A stretch of 64,000 nucleotides of DNA from Anolis sagrei (Eukaryota > Chordata > Lepidosauria > Squamata > Anolidae), in contig NC_090026.1 of the NCBI RefSeq assembly GCF_037176765.1, positions 127,366,252 through 127,430,251 on the forward strand, in the 5' to 3' direction. The notes under the pieces are model-generated. The model searched no databases, was not told the origin of the DNA, and worked only from the letters and a program-made list of their open reading frames with translations. Both the position numbers and the translations under genes were made by a program. Each line of letters opens with the position of its first letter. The first letter of the stretch is position 1. Positions 43,745 to 53,892 of this stretch are shown here, piece after piece.

Positions 43745-44490
43745 AAATGCATATTCATCGCTGAGCCTGGATCCCCAGGTCTTGGTGGTGGCCAGGGGAG
43801 CTTTTGCACAATCAAAACTTGTGCACCAGTTGCGCCTGTACCTTGGGAAGTCAGACTTGGCCATGGTAGTCCATGCTATAGTCATATCCTGAATAGACTT
43901 CTGCAACATGCTCTATGTGGGGTTGACTTTAAAGACTGTTCATAAGCTCTAAAATAGTCCAATGTGTGGTAGCCAGATTGCTCACCAGAGCGGCATACAG
44001 TGAGCAACAAGCCCCCTGTTATGCTGGCTGCCGGTCTGCTACCGAACACAATTCAAAGTGCTGGCTTTAGCCTATAAAGTCCTAAATGGTTCCAGCCCTG
44101 CTAACCTGTCCAAAGGTCCTAAATAGTTCCAGCCCCGCTAACCTGTCCAAAGGTACCTCCCTCTATGAACCACCTTGGAGGCTCTGCTCTCAGTCCCACC
44201 TCCTTCGCAAGCACGACCAGTGTGGACGAGAGAGAGGGCCTTCTCAGTGGTGGCCCCTCATCTATGGAACTCCCTCTCCAATGAAATTAGATCAGCACCC
44301 TTACTCTTGACCTTCAGGGGAAAAAAGCAAAAACATGGCTGTGGAACCAAGCATTTGTACAGGACAAGAAACGATGTTACTGTTGTTTTATGTTAGGTTT
44401 TCATGTAAGGCATTGTATTTTGCTGTGAACATGCTGGAAATCGCTTTGAGTCCCCCCCAGGGGTGGGAAAAGCAGTATATAAATGAAGTA
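43745..44490 (+). mobile_element. L2 LINE, decayed 3' end
   Basis: LGKSDLAMVVHAIVIS (43848-43892), FKVLALAYKVLNGSSPANLS-type text duplicated at 44085-44150, RERAFSVVAPHLWNSLSNEI, then the tail GAGTCCCCCCCAGGGGTGGG and ATAAATGAAG. Several frame breaks; the ATG of the P450 gene follows 390 bases later. Confidence 0.87.
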
Positions 44491-44495
44491 AGTAA

Positions 44496-44827
44496 ACCAA
44501 TCAATAAACACTCCATGTTCCGATTCAGATCTCTACTTCCCTAGAATTGGCAGCCAGCCTAGATTCCATTCCAACCTCTTTGCCAACACAAAACACTCAC
44601 ATTGCCTTCTCCCGCTTGTCCCTGAAATTAGATCTTGTGATTAGATCATATAACGAGTTATTAATTAAACCAGATAATCTCCTATATAGCACACAGCAGG
44701 TGCCTTCATTGGATACAAAAAGGCATAGCAAGAGTTAAGCTCAGCTTGCTGTGTATCCAAAGTTCTCCGGCTCCACCCTCAGTTGCAGATCATCAACCTT
44801 CTAACCTGACTTGTTTTGCCACAGAGC
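44496..44827 (+). promoter_or_regulatory. 5' flank of CYP8B1 with TATA-like element
   Basis: CTATATAGC at about 44681-44689 is a reasonable TATA box about 195 bases upstream of the ATG. The region is the only non-repetitive DNA between the L2 tail and the gene. CCACAG just before the GA tract could also be a splice acceptor if there is a non-coding first exon. Both are inference. Confidence 0.35.
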
Positions 44828-44880
44828 TCCAAGAGAGAGAGAGAGAGAGAGGGGGAGAGAGAGAGAGAGAGAGAGAGAGA
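44828..44880 (+). repeat. GA microsatellite abutting the CYP8B1 start codon
   Basis: About 25 GA units with one GGGG interruption. The final A of the tract is the A of the ATG. It lies in the presumed 5' leader. Confidence 0.95.
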
Positions 44881-46409
44881 TGGATTTCTGGCTGACAGTC
44901 CTATGTGCCCTCCTGGCAGCCATCCTAGGGGGGCTCTACCTGGCGGGGGCATTCCGCAAGCGGAGAGCCAATGAGCCCCCGCTGGACAAAGGCCTCATTC
45001 CTTGGCTAGGGCATGGCTTGAACTTCAGGAACGACGGTCTCAGTTTCCTGCAGCAGATGCACAAGAAACACGGTGACATTTTCACCGTGTTGATCGCCGG
45101 TCACTACTTCACCTTTCTGATCGACCCGCTGTCTTTTGGAGCCGTGGTGAAAGAAGGAAGAGCCAAGCTGGATTTTATCACCTATGCTGCTGAACTTGTC
45201 CGAAATGTGTTTGCCTTTCGGCCTTCTGAAAAGACCCATAAGGTAATAGAGACAGCGAGTGTCAAGCACCTTAAAGGAGACGGGCTGGAGGTGATGACCC
45301 AAGCCATGATGGACAGCTTGCAGAAGGTGATGCTTCGCGACCTGGGCTCTGGAGAAAGTCCTAAACCTTGGAAAGAAGACGGGCTATTCCACTTCTGCTA
45401 CAATACAGTCTTCAAGGCTGGATATTTCGCTTTGTATGGAAACAAGACCGGTAAAGGGGAGAAGGAAAAAGAAAATGCCTTGAAGCAAGACCTCAAGGAA
45501 TCTGAAGACATCTTTAAGGAATTCCGCAAGTACGACCAGCTTTTCCCCCGCTTAGCCTATTCGATGTTGTCTTCTGGAGAAAAGAAAGAAGTCGAAGGTC
45601 TCTGGAACTACTTCTGGAACATCCTCGCGGTGAAGAACGTCTACCAGAAAGACAACATCAGTGGATGGGTAAATGACCAGCAGCAGCAGCTTGCTGAGTC
45701 TGGCATGCCCGAGCACATGCGGGATCGGTTTATGTTTTTGCTCCTTTGGGCAGCTCAAGGCAACACGGGCCCGGCATCCTTCTGGCTCCTCACTCACCTT
45801 CTAAAGAATCCCCAAGCCATGGAAGAGGTGAGGAAAGAAGTGGCCACAGTGCTGAAGGATTCTGGTCAGGAGCTGAAGTCGGGCAACGCTTTGCTTAATG
45901 TGACTCGGGAAATGCTAACCAAAACCCCAGTTTTGGACAGTGCCGTGAAAGAGGCCCTAAGGATGGGAGCGGCTCCGATGCTGATCCGGGCCGTGCTGGA
46001 AGACATGCAGCTCAAGATGCATGACGAGAGGGTGTACTCCTTGCGCAAAGGGGACAAGATCTCCATCTTCCCCTATTTGACCCACATGGACCCGGAAATC
46101 CATCCCGAGCCCCATCTTTACAAGTACGACCGCTTCCTCACCACGGATGGCAACAAAAAGGAATTCTATAAGAACGGGGAAAAGTTGAAATACGCCACCA
46201 TGCCATGGGGCGCGGGGATCTCCATATGCCCGGGGCGCTTCTTTGCGGTCAATGAGATCAAGCTCTTTGCCTTCCTCATGGTGGCATGTTTCGAGATGGA
46301 GCTGGTGAACCCGGAAGACCACGTTCCTCCGATAGACAAAAGGCGGTACGGGTTTGGCGTCATGCAACCCACGCATGATATCCAGTTCAGGTATCGGATG
46401 CGCTATTGA
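44880..46409 (+). CDS. CYP8B1: Sterol 12-alpha-hydroxylase, CYP8B1 (complete, single exon)
   Basis: A 509-residue cytochrome P450 in one exon, as expected for CYP8B1 (about 500 residues, intronless in vertebrates). The hydrophobic anchor MDFWLTVLCALLAAILGG is followed by RKRRANEPPLDKGLIPWLGH and HYFTFLIDPLSFGAVV, both close to mammalian CYP8B1. I-helix WAAQGNTG (W290-G297), ExxR E358-A-L-R361, heme loop PWGAGISICPG with ligand Cys450, C-terminal YGFGVMQPTHDIQFRYR. It hydroxylates 7-alpha-hydroxy-4-cholesten-3-one at C12 in the endoplasmic reticulum and so fixes the 12-hydroxylated share of bile acids or alcohols. An upstream in-frame TTG extension through the GA tract is rejected because MDFW aligns with the paralog start. 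It diverges from the partial gene at 1-1483. Every catalytic landmark is intact. Confidence 0.97.
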   Translation: MDFWLTVLCALLAAILGGLYLAGAFRKRRANEPPLDKGLIPWLGHGLNFRNDGLSFLQQMHKKHGDIFTVLIAGHYFTFLIDPLSFGAVVKEGRAKLDFITYAAELVRNVFAFRPSEKTHKVIETASVKHLKGDGLEVMTQAMMDSLQKVMLRDLGSGESPKPWKEDGLFHFCYNTVFKAGYFALYGNKTGKGEKEKENALKQDLKESEDIFKEFRKYDQLFPRLAYSMLSSGEKKEVEGLWNYFWNILAVKNVYQKDNISGWVNDQQQQLAESGMPEHMRDRFMFLLLWAAQGNTGPASFWLLTHLLKNPQAMEEVRKEVATVLKDSGQELKSGNALLNVTREMLTKTPVLDSAVKEALRMGAAPMLIRAVLEDMQLKMHDERVYSLRKGDKISIFPYLTHMDPEIHPEPHLYKYDRFLTTDGNKKEFYKNGEKLKYATMPWGAGISICPGRFFAVNEIKLFAFLMVACFEMELVNPEDHVPPIDKRRYGFGVMQPTHDIQFRYRMRY

Positions 46410-46627
46410 GTGGCACGGAACACAAGCCAGGAGTCAGAGACATGTCTGTTTTTGGACCCAAACATCGGTGCAGGGACCTAACATTTAAACATCAACTGTG
46501 TGTGTTTTTGTGGGTAGAAGAAAGCACTTGTTTAGGATTGTTTCCTGGTACTGTAAGATTGCAAAGGGATCTTGTAGCACTTTAGAGACAAACTAAGGCA
46601 ACAGTGTTGACAACCTAAGCTTGTAGA
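46410..46627 (+). other. 3' flank / probable 3' UTR of CYP8B1
   Basis: No AATAAA before the MITE at 46628. The first AATAAA in this direction is in a repeat near 47254, so the 3' end of the transcript cannot be placed. Confidence 0.4.
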
Positions 46628-46750
46628 CTAGGCATGGGCAAAGTTGGGCTTAAGCGGCTGAGGGGGAAAAGGAAAGGGCCTGAGGCTGTTAGGAATGCTG
46701 GGAGTTGGAGTCCAAAACACCTGGAGAACCCAACTTTGGCCATATCTGTG
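46628..46750. repeat. hAT-type foldback MITE (AGGCATGGGCAAAG type)
   Basis: AGGCATGGGCAAAGTTGGGC and, reversed, CCCAACTTTGGCCATA. The middle GTTAGGAATGCTGGGAGTTG matches the element at 62893. Confidence 0.65.
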
Positions 46751-47215
46751 TAAACTAAGAAATCATCCATACTTTAGAAATATAGCTCTCTGAGATCACA
46801 TTAACTTCCAGTGACTCAATGTTATGGAATTGTGAGAGTTATACTTTTTTGAGTTACCTTTCTATCAAAGCGACAGGGTGTCACAACAAACTACTCATCC
46901 CCAGAGTCCCAAACTACCTTCATTCAACATTGCAGATCCACCACCCATTTCACATATTCTCCTTGGTGTATTTCCCATTTGTCGGACAGGTTTTGTGCTT
47001 CCCGCATAGGGCAACATGAATGATTCATGTCAAACCAGAGTAACCCAAGGCCAATAGAGAAATTTCAGACTAGTATGTGACAAAATGTGAAAAATGTTCC
47101 GTTCCTGGTTCGAGTTGTTATTTCCTGTTTAATTGTGTAGAACAAATAGTTGTTCTACTCCAGAAACTTCATTTTTGTGGCTGCTATTTTTAACCTTTCG
47201 TATGCCATTTTTAAC
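46751..47215. other. Possible MITE remnant, otherwise unrecognised
   Basis: TAACTTCCAGTGACTCAATG and CATTCAACATTGCAGATCCA hint at the MITE of 24340; no edges. Confidence 0.3.
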
Positions 47216-47950
47216 TTTTTGTGCAGACCAACAAAACAAAGATTTTGCAGTTTAATAAACTTTTCCCCATGTATCGTCGAAGGCTTCCATGGCTGGAATC
47301 ACTGGGTTGTTGTAGGTTTTTCGGGCTATATGGCCATGTTCTAGAAGCATTTTCTCCTGACCTTTCGCCTGCATCTATGGCAAGTATCCTCAGAGGTTGT
47401 GAGGTATTTCTAACCTTTCATATGACATTTTATCTTTTGTGCAGACCACCAAAATGAAGTTTGTGTAGTTTGATAAACTTTTCCCCATGTATTGTCGAAG
47501 ACTTCCATGGCTGGAATCACTGGGTTGTTATAGGTTTTTCAGGCTATATGGCCATGTTCTAGAAGCATTTTCTCCTGACCTTTCGCCTGCATCTATGGCA
47601 AGTATCCTCAGAGGTTGTGAGGTATTTCTAACCTTTCATATGACATTTTATCTTTTGTGCAGACCACCAAAATGAAGTTTGTGCAGTTTGATAAACTTTT
47701 CCCCATGTATTGTCGAAGGCTTTCATGGCTGGAATCACTGGGTTGTTGTAGGTTTTTCGGGCTATATGGTCATGTTCTAGAAGCATTTTCTCCTGACCTT
47801 TCGCCTGCATCTATGGCAAGCATCCTCAGAGGTTGTGAGGTCAGATCTCACAACCTCTGAGGATGCCTGCCATAGATGCAGATGAAACGTCTGGAGATAA
47901 TGCTTCTAGAGCATGGCCATATAACCCGAAAAACCTGCAACCGCCCAGTT
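47216..47950 (+). repeat. 218-bp tandem array containing foldback-MITE arms
   Basis: CCCCATGTATYGTCGAAGRC starts at 47265, 47483 and 47701, exactly 218 apart. Each unit is a MITE arm plus about 95 bases of non-MITE sequence (ATTTCTAACCTTTCATATGAC). The last unit continues into a full foldback (47820-47950: GAGGTTGTGAGG / reversed CTCACAACCTC). Confidence 0.92.
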
Positions 47951-48029
47951 TTTCCCATGTGTTTATGACAGAATCTATTAGGAAATGGCATTTATAACCC
48001 AAGAACAAGAATCATATTACATAGTGTTA

Positions 48030-48067
48030 TTACTTAGCAGGGAGGAGCCCCGGTGGCACAACGGGTC
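48030..48067 (+). repeat. SINE head (same family as 24497), cut by a hAT
   Basis: GGAGCCCCGGTGGCACAACG followed by the hAT start; the rest of the SINE is absent. Confidence 0.6.
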
Positions 48068-48607
48068 CAGTGGTTCTCAACCTTCCTAATGCCGCAGCCC
48101 CTTAATACAGTTCCTCATGTTGTGGTGACCCCCAACCATAAAATTATTTTCATTGCTACTTCATAACTGATATGAAGGATGTATTTTCATTCACTGGACC
48201 AAATTTGGCACAAATACCTAATACACCCAAATGGGGTTGAGGGGGGTTGATTTTGTCATTTGGGAGTTGTAGTTGCTGGGATTTATAGTTCACCTACAAT
48301 CAAAGAGCATTCTCAACTCCACCAATGATGGAATTGAACCAACTTGACACCCATGACTAACACTGGAAAGCTTTGTGGGCATTGACCTTGAGTTTTGGAG
48401 TTGTAGTTCACTTACATCCAGAGAGCACTGTGGACTCAAACAATGATGAATATGGGCCAAACCTGGTACAAATACTCAACATGCCCAAATGCGAACACTG
48501 GTGGAGTTTGGGGAAAATAGACCTTAACATTTGGAAGTTGTAGTTACTGGGATTTATAGTTCACCTACAATCAAAAAGCAATCTGAACCCCACCAACGAT
48601 GGAATTG
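48068..48607 (+). mobile_element. SPIN-like hAT, 3' truncated
   Basis: CAGTGGTTCTCAACCTTCCT, then CAGTTCCTCATGTTGTGGTG and ACCATAAAATTATTTTCATT, which I recognise as a terminus typical of SPIN/URR1-type hAT elements. After 48180 it becomes the shared module. It ends abruptly at 48607 against CR1 sequence. Confidence 0.72.
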
Positions 48608-48660
48608 GGCTATCATATCCCCTCTCAGCCTTCTCTTCTTCAGGCTAAACATGCACAGTT
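48608..48660 (-). mobile_element. CR1 scrap
   Basis: CTATCATATCCCCTCTCAGC to ATGCACAGTTCC, reversed CR1 coding. Confidence 0.7.
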
Positions 48661-48734
48661 CCTTAAGCTAGAGAAGATAATAGACTTACCCTGGGCAGTC
48701 CTGCATTTCTGCCACTTGCTGAATGTAGTTTAGG

Positions 48735-49272
48735 GCAGGGTTCCGTCCTGGGCCCAGCCCTGTTCAACATCTTTATTAACGATTTAGATGAAGGGCTAGA
48801 AGGCAGGATCATCAAGTTTGCAGACGACACCAAATTGGGAGGGATAGCCAATACTCCAGAGGACAGGAGCAGGATTCAAAACGATCTTGACAGATTAGAG
48901 AGATGATTGGCCAAAACTAACAAAATGAAGTTCAACAGTGACAAATGCAAGATACTCCACTTTGGCAGGAAAAACGAAATGCAAAGATACAGAATGGGGG
49001 ACGTTGATGCCTGGCCGTGTGAAAAAGATCTTGGAGTACTTGTGGACAGCCAGTTAAACATGAGCCAACAATGTGATGTGGCAGCAAAAAAAGCCGTTCA
49101 GCAGTGGAACTCTCTGCTGTGGTGGAGGCTCCTTCTTTGGAAGCTTTTAAACAGAGGCTGGATGGCCATCTGTCAGGGGTGCTTGAATGCAATATTCTTG
49201 CTTCTTGGCAGAATGGGGTTGGACTGGATGGCCCATGAGGTCTCTTCCAACTCTTTGATTCTATGATTCTAG
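48735..49272 (+). mobile_element. CR1 LINE with internal deletion
   Basis: [20 protein letters not shown]-type RT text (48745-48800), [60 protein letters not shown]. It then jumps from AAKKA directly to VQQWNSLL and the ATTCTATG end. The middle (thumb) portion is deleted, a common SINE-like CR1 rearrangement. Confidence 0.88.
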
Positions 49273-49457
49273 GACCAGTTGAACTCTCAGCTACAGAGGT
49301 CCTTGCCTTCTCAAAGTACATTTTCCAGAATTCTGCAGGTGGCGGAAATGCAAGGCTGCCTGCTTTAAAGCCCTGGTGTGATAATAACATGGTTAAAGTG
49401 CTATCAAACCATTATAATTGTACAGTATGGATATGACTCTAAGTGCTGGGTGGCTTT

Positions 49458-49870
49458 CATAGAATCATAGAATCATAGAATCAAAGTGTTGGAAGAGACC
49501 TCATGTGCCATCCAGTCCAACCCCCTGCCAAGAAGCAGGAATATTTCATTCAAATCAACCCTGACAGATGGCCACCCAGCCTCTGTTTAAAAGCTTCCAC
49601 CACACTCCAGGGCAGAGAGTTCCACTGCTGAACAGCTCTCACAGTCAGGAAGTTCTTCCTCGTGTTCAGATGGAATCTCCTCTCTTGTCGTTTGAAGCCA
49701 TTCTTCCATTGCGTCCTAGTCTCCAGGGAAGCAGAAACCAAGCTTGCTCCCTCCTCCCTCTCACATATTTATACACGGCTATCATATCTCCTCTCAGCCT
49801 TCTCTTCTTCATGCTAAACATGCTCAGCTCCTTAAGCCGCTCCTCATAGGGCTTGTTCTCCAGACCCTTG
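49458..49870 (-). mobile_element. CR1 LINE 3' end
   Basis: Three ATAGAATC units. [38 protein letters not shown] and [20 protein letters not shown] on the minus strand. At 49871-49905 the same sequence turns back on itself (GAGGAGCGGCTTAAGGAGCT), a short foldback. Confidence 0.88.
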
Positions 49871-49905
49871 AGGAGCGGCTTAAGGAGCTGGGCATGTTTA
49901 GCTGG

Positions 49906-50511
49906 GCATGTTTCCCGGTGGAAAACTCCACTTTCAGTATGCAGCAAGGGCACAGCAAACCTGCCTGCTTTTCATTTTAATTACAATGATTGCATTGTAT
50001 ATGGAGATCTTGGAGCTCTGTAAACACACTGTATAAGTCCTAACCCAGGCAGTTATATTTGCGATTGTTTGGACTCCCAACGGAGGAGTACAAATATGTT
50101 GTCATTCCTGTATCAAAACTGGCTGAATTCCAATTGCTCAACTCATGGTTCCCTACATTTCAATCTGCGAAAACAACCACTTCATTTCTCTTGGCTTTGT
50201 CAAGGCACTCCAAGGGTTGTGTGCTTTCCTCCTTATCAGTCCTGAAGCTGATAACTCTGTCTGCACTTACTGGGGCTGAACCAGGGCCAGGGCTGTTTCA
50301 GGAAAGAATCTGGGGGGAATGGCATGACCTATAGATTATGAAAGGATAAACAGATTTCTACCAATTGCTTTCCCACTCATAATGAGGAGGAGGAGGAGGA
50401 GGGTGCCTTGCTCCCAGCTGGGACTTTGTAGGGGTGGGACCAGTGTAGTTACATGCTCCCGCCCTGCTCTCCATTCCAGCTTCAACTTTGACCCACCCGC
50501 CCACCTATTTT
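49906..50511. other. No recognised gene; GGA repeat at 50384-50402
   Basis: No credible coding frame or known repeat. Confidence 0.4.
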
Positions 50512-50557
50512 TTAAATTGTGTCAGAAGCAACTTGAGAAACTGCAAACCCTTTAACC

Positions 50558-52076
50558 CAGTGTTTCTCAACCTGGGGATCGGGACCCCTGGGGGGGTCGA
50601 GAGGGGGTGTCAGAGAGGTCGCCAAATACCATAAGAAAACACAGTATTTTCTGATAGTCATGGGGATTCCATGTTTGAAGTTTGAACCAATTCTATTATT
50701 GGTGGAGTTCAGAATGTTCTTTGATTGTAATGAACTATAAATCCCAGCAACTACAACTCCCAAATGTTGAGGTCTATTTTCCCCAGACTCCACCACTGTT
50801 CACATTTGGGCATATTGAGTATTCATGCCAAGTTTGGTCCGGATCCACCATTGCATGAGTCCACAGTGCTCTCTGGATATAGGTGAACTGCAACTCTCAG
50901 ACTCAAGGTCAATGCCCCTCAAACCCTTCCAGTGTTTTCCATTCGTCATGGGAGCCAAGTTTGGTTCAAATCCATCACTGGTGGAGATCAGAATTGTGAA
51001 GAAGACAGTTTTAATGCCACCAAATGTGAAGATGTGAGTGGTAAAACACCCACTGCCACCTAATCTGTGAGGGAAGCCGGGCAATGATCAATATCAGCCT
51101 AGGAGCTATTTTATAAAGGAACTGTTAATGACAGAAGGTTTTATTCAGTGGATAGCGTAGCGTTTACTGTCTCTGGCTGACTTCACTATTGCAGGCTGTT
51201 CAACTTAGGAGAAACTGTATCAGGCAAGGCTTGAGGAAAACAGTAACAAGTTTATTTTAACAGGAGTATAACATGTTTAACTGTTTCTTCTCAAGAGGCA
51301 CAAATCTTGATGGTTACATTGGAAAGGTTTCATGAGTAATCTCAGGCACAGACTTCAAAACGTTTCACAGCAGGCACAGCAGGCTTAAACCTAGCCAAAC
51401 CTTGATTCTTAATTCAGAATCAACAACCCCCTGTAGCTCTCTCACTACCGGGTCCTTCTCTGCAACTACTTTGGTCACCAACTGATTCCCTGAATCCCCA
51501 CCCTGAGATTCAGTCTTTCCTATAGCACACCGGCTACAGACACATTCCCTGAATCTCCACCCAGAGACTCAGTCCTCTCAGTAGCTCACCAGCGTACTGA
51601 CTGACTTTTTAAAACAGCTGCCTCCTGAAGAGGCAGTTGGCTCCGCCCCTGTTGCTATGGCAACTCAGCTAACGCCAAGCCACCGTCTCCCACAAAACAT
51701 AATCTCCCATACTTACCATCTCTAAACCACTCTCCAAACTACACATAACCAAAGGAATAAAACTTACACATCGTCACAAGAATGTTCTTTGATTATAAGT
51801 GAACTGTAAATCCCAGCAACTACAACTCCCAAATTACAAAATAAATCCCCCCACAACCCCACTAGCATTCACATTTGGGTGTATTGGGTATTTGTGCCCA
51901 TTTTGGTCCAGTGAATGAAAATGCATCCTGCATATCTGATATTTACATTATGATTTATAACAGTAGTAAAATGACTGTTATGAAGTAGCAACGAAAACAA
52001 TATTTTGTTTGGGAGTCACCACAACATGAGGGACTGTATGAAGGGGTCACAGCATTAGGAAGGTTGAGAACCATTG
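50558..52076 (-). mobile_element. Complete SPIN-like hAT, split by a solo LTR
   Basis: Both termini (CAGTGTTTCTCAACCTGGGG and AGGAAGGTTGAGAACCATTG) and perfect 8-bp flanks CTTTAACC (50550-50557 and 52077-52084). Without the LTR it is about 730 bp, non-coding, and carries the shared module. It sits in or beside a reversed SINE tail (50512-50545). Confidence 0.88.
50995..51778. mobile_element. Solo LTR, family 4 (fossil)
   Basis: TGTGAAGAAGACAG to CATCGTCACA with AGAAT on both sides (50990-50994 and 51779-51783). AATAAA exists on the minus strand near 51255 and on the plus strand near 51755, so orientation is open, with minus favoured. No other copy is in the window. It is younger than the hAT it sits in. 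Confidence 0.8.
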
Positions 52077-52084
52077 CTTTAACC

Positions 52085-53649
52085 CTTTAAGAAACTGGTG
52101 ACTTTAAGGGTCACCAGTGGGACCAAGTAAGAATTTCCCCCCCTTTGTTTTGGTTTTGCCTAGCCTACACTGTTCAGTCTAAAGCCAATTGGGTGAGTGG
52201 GCTTTAAATAAGCTATCATGTGGGAAAAACATCCCAGTGTGTACCTAAGGCACAATGTTGTGGTGCAGGCCATGAAGAGGAACCCTCATCTGTGGTTAAA
52301 AGAACCGAGGTGAGGGTGAACAGTAATGGCCTTGAGTGGAGAGAGATTTGGTCTCAGTATCCCCTGGAATTATAATTCTCCATCCGTTTCCCTGAGCGGT
52401 CACTCTGACAACAACAGTTTGTTTTAGCTGGAGACACTGGTGTCTCGTCCTTGATAAATGAGGACTAACTCTTGGATGGCCACTGCCTCGGTTTATTTAC
52501 ACACCAAGTTCATGCCCTTAACATTGGTTGGCAGGTCACATACACCCAGATACTTGACGTTTTACCATCCTTGTGGGAGGCTTCTCTCATGTCCCCACAT
52601 GGGGAGCTGGAGCTGACAGAAGGAGCTCAACCCACTCTCCCTGGATTAGGACTGCTTTTTTTGGTCATGTCAGGAGCGACAGAGTTGCAAAAGGTCAAAA
52701 TGCTGGAGGCTCTGGAATGGAACTAGCAGCAGCTCTACCCTACAACTACAAAATCTAAACTTTCTGTAAATTGATAAACTGGAGATTTTATGAGTAACTT
52801 GTATTTTTTATGTACTGTGTCAATTCCTAAAAGAATAAACTGCATCAAATGAAATATATCAACATGTATCTAGGAGGCAGCTACCTTTCTATGCCCTATG
52901 TTTTACATAATCTCTTGGAAAAGAAAATTTCAGCCAGGGTTCCTCCAGCTATTTCCCAGGCCAAATAAAAATCGAAACCTTTATGTATGTATGCAGACAG
53001 ATGATCCTCTTTGTTACCAGAATAAGCTCGGGATGTTTGCTCATTCAAATTGAGACTGAGAGTCTGCTGCTCCCATGGAAGAGGGGGCTCAGCAAAGATG
53101 AATACATTACCTCTCTATAGGGGCAGCCAAGCTTTTGATTGCTTGGAATTACCACCTTTGGCTTTTGGGTCTTGCACCTTTGTTTCACACTGAACTGGAC
53201 ACTTGAGTTAATCAGGGACCCATCAGCATATCCACACCACCATTTCCTCCTGGATTGTGCCCTCCCAAGACGTATCTCTACAACGGATTGGCCCTTTAAA
53301 CCATGCAACAGCCAGCTGTCTTCCTTCCTGCTACAGGAATCTCCTCTGCAGGCTGTGATGTCAGGGGAACCCCAGGCCAAACCAGGTGCGGATCTCAGCC
53401 TGCTTCTTTTTCAACCCATCGGGGAGGGAGTGGGAAGTCTGAATAGCTGTCAGAACTGTATAATATGTTATGTATTATTCTGTGAGTTTATGGTTGTACC
53501 TTTTGAAGTGTATTGCTTGTACTTGCATCCTTTTTGGCCAAATTGTAATAAACCTCTGTGGCTTACCTTCAACCCAGAGAGCATGTTCTCTGTCCTGGCT
53601 GATCTGGTTTCGTGGATGCTCGCCAGGCACGGGCCTAGACAACTGTGGT
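52085..53649. other. Reversed SINE at about 52540-52690, otherwise no recognised gene
   Basis: 52540-52690 is the reverse of the 24497 SINE body (GGGGAGCTGGAGCTGACAGA). The region 53460-53640, with TAATAAACCTCTGTGGC and ending GCCTAGACA, could be an LTR end, but no start was found. No plausible coding exon. Confidence 0.4.
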
Positions 53650-53830
53650 CCTAGCTGAAATCACTACTACTGTGGAATCATTGGAGTTGTAGTGTTACAA
53701 ATTTCTTTTACTTTTTCTGCCAAAGAGTGCTAGTATTTCACCAAGCTACAACTCCTATGATTCCATAGTACTGAGTCATGGCAGTGAATGTGGTGTCAAA
53801 CTGCATTAATTGTAAACTGTAGATGCTGTA
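53650..53830. repeat. hAT-like foldback MITE
   Basis: TGGAATCATTGGAGTTGTAG and, reversed, CTACAACTCCTATGATTCCA about 75 bases later. It ends GGTGTCAAACTGCATTAATT. Related to 24340 and 54600. Confidence 0.65.
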
Positions 53831-53892
53831 ATGATTTCTTTCTACTGTTAATCTGTCCCTTTCTACTTCTTTAAACAAAGGTGTGTCTATAC

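Noticed and set aside
44811-44879. N-terminal extension of CYP8B1 from an upstream TTG
   Set aside because: It would translate the GA repeat as Arg-Glu in front of the membrane anchor, while the ATG at 44880 aligns with the paralog start and gives the usual family length.
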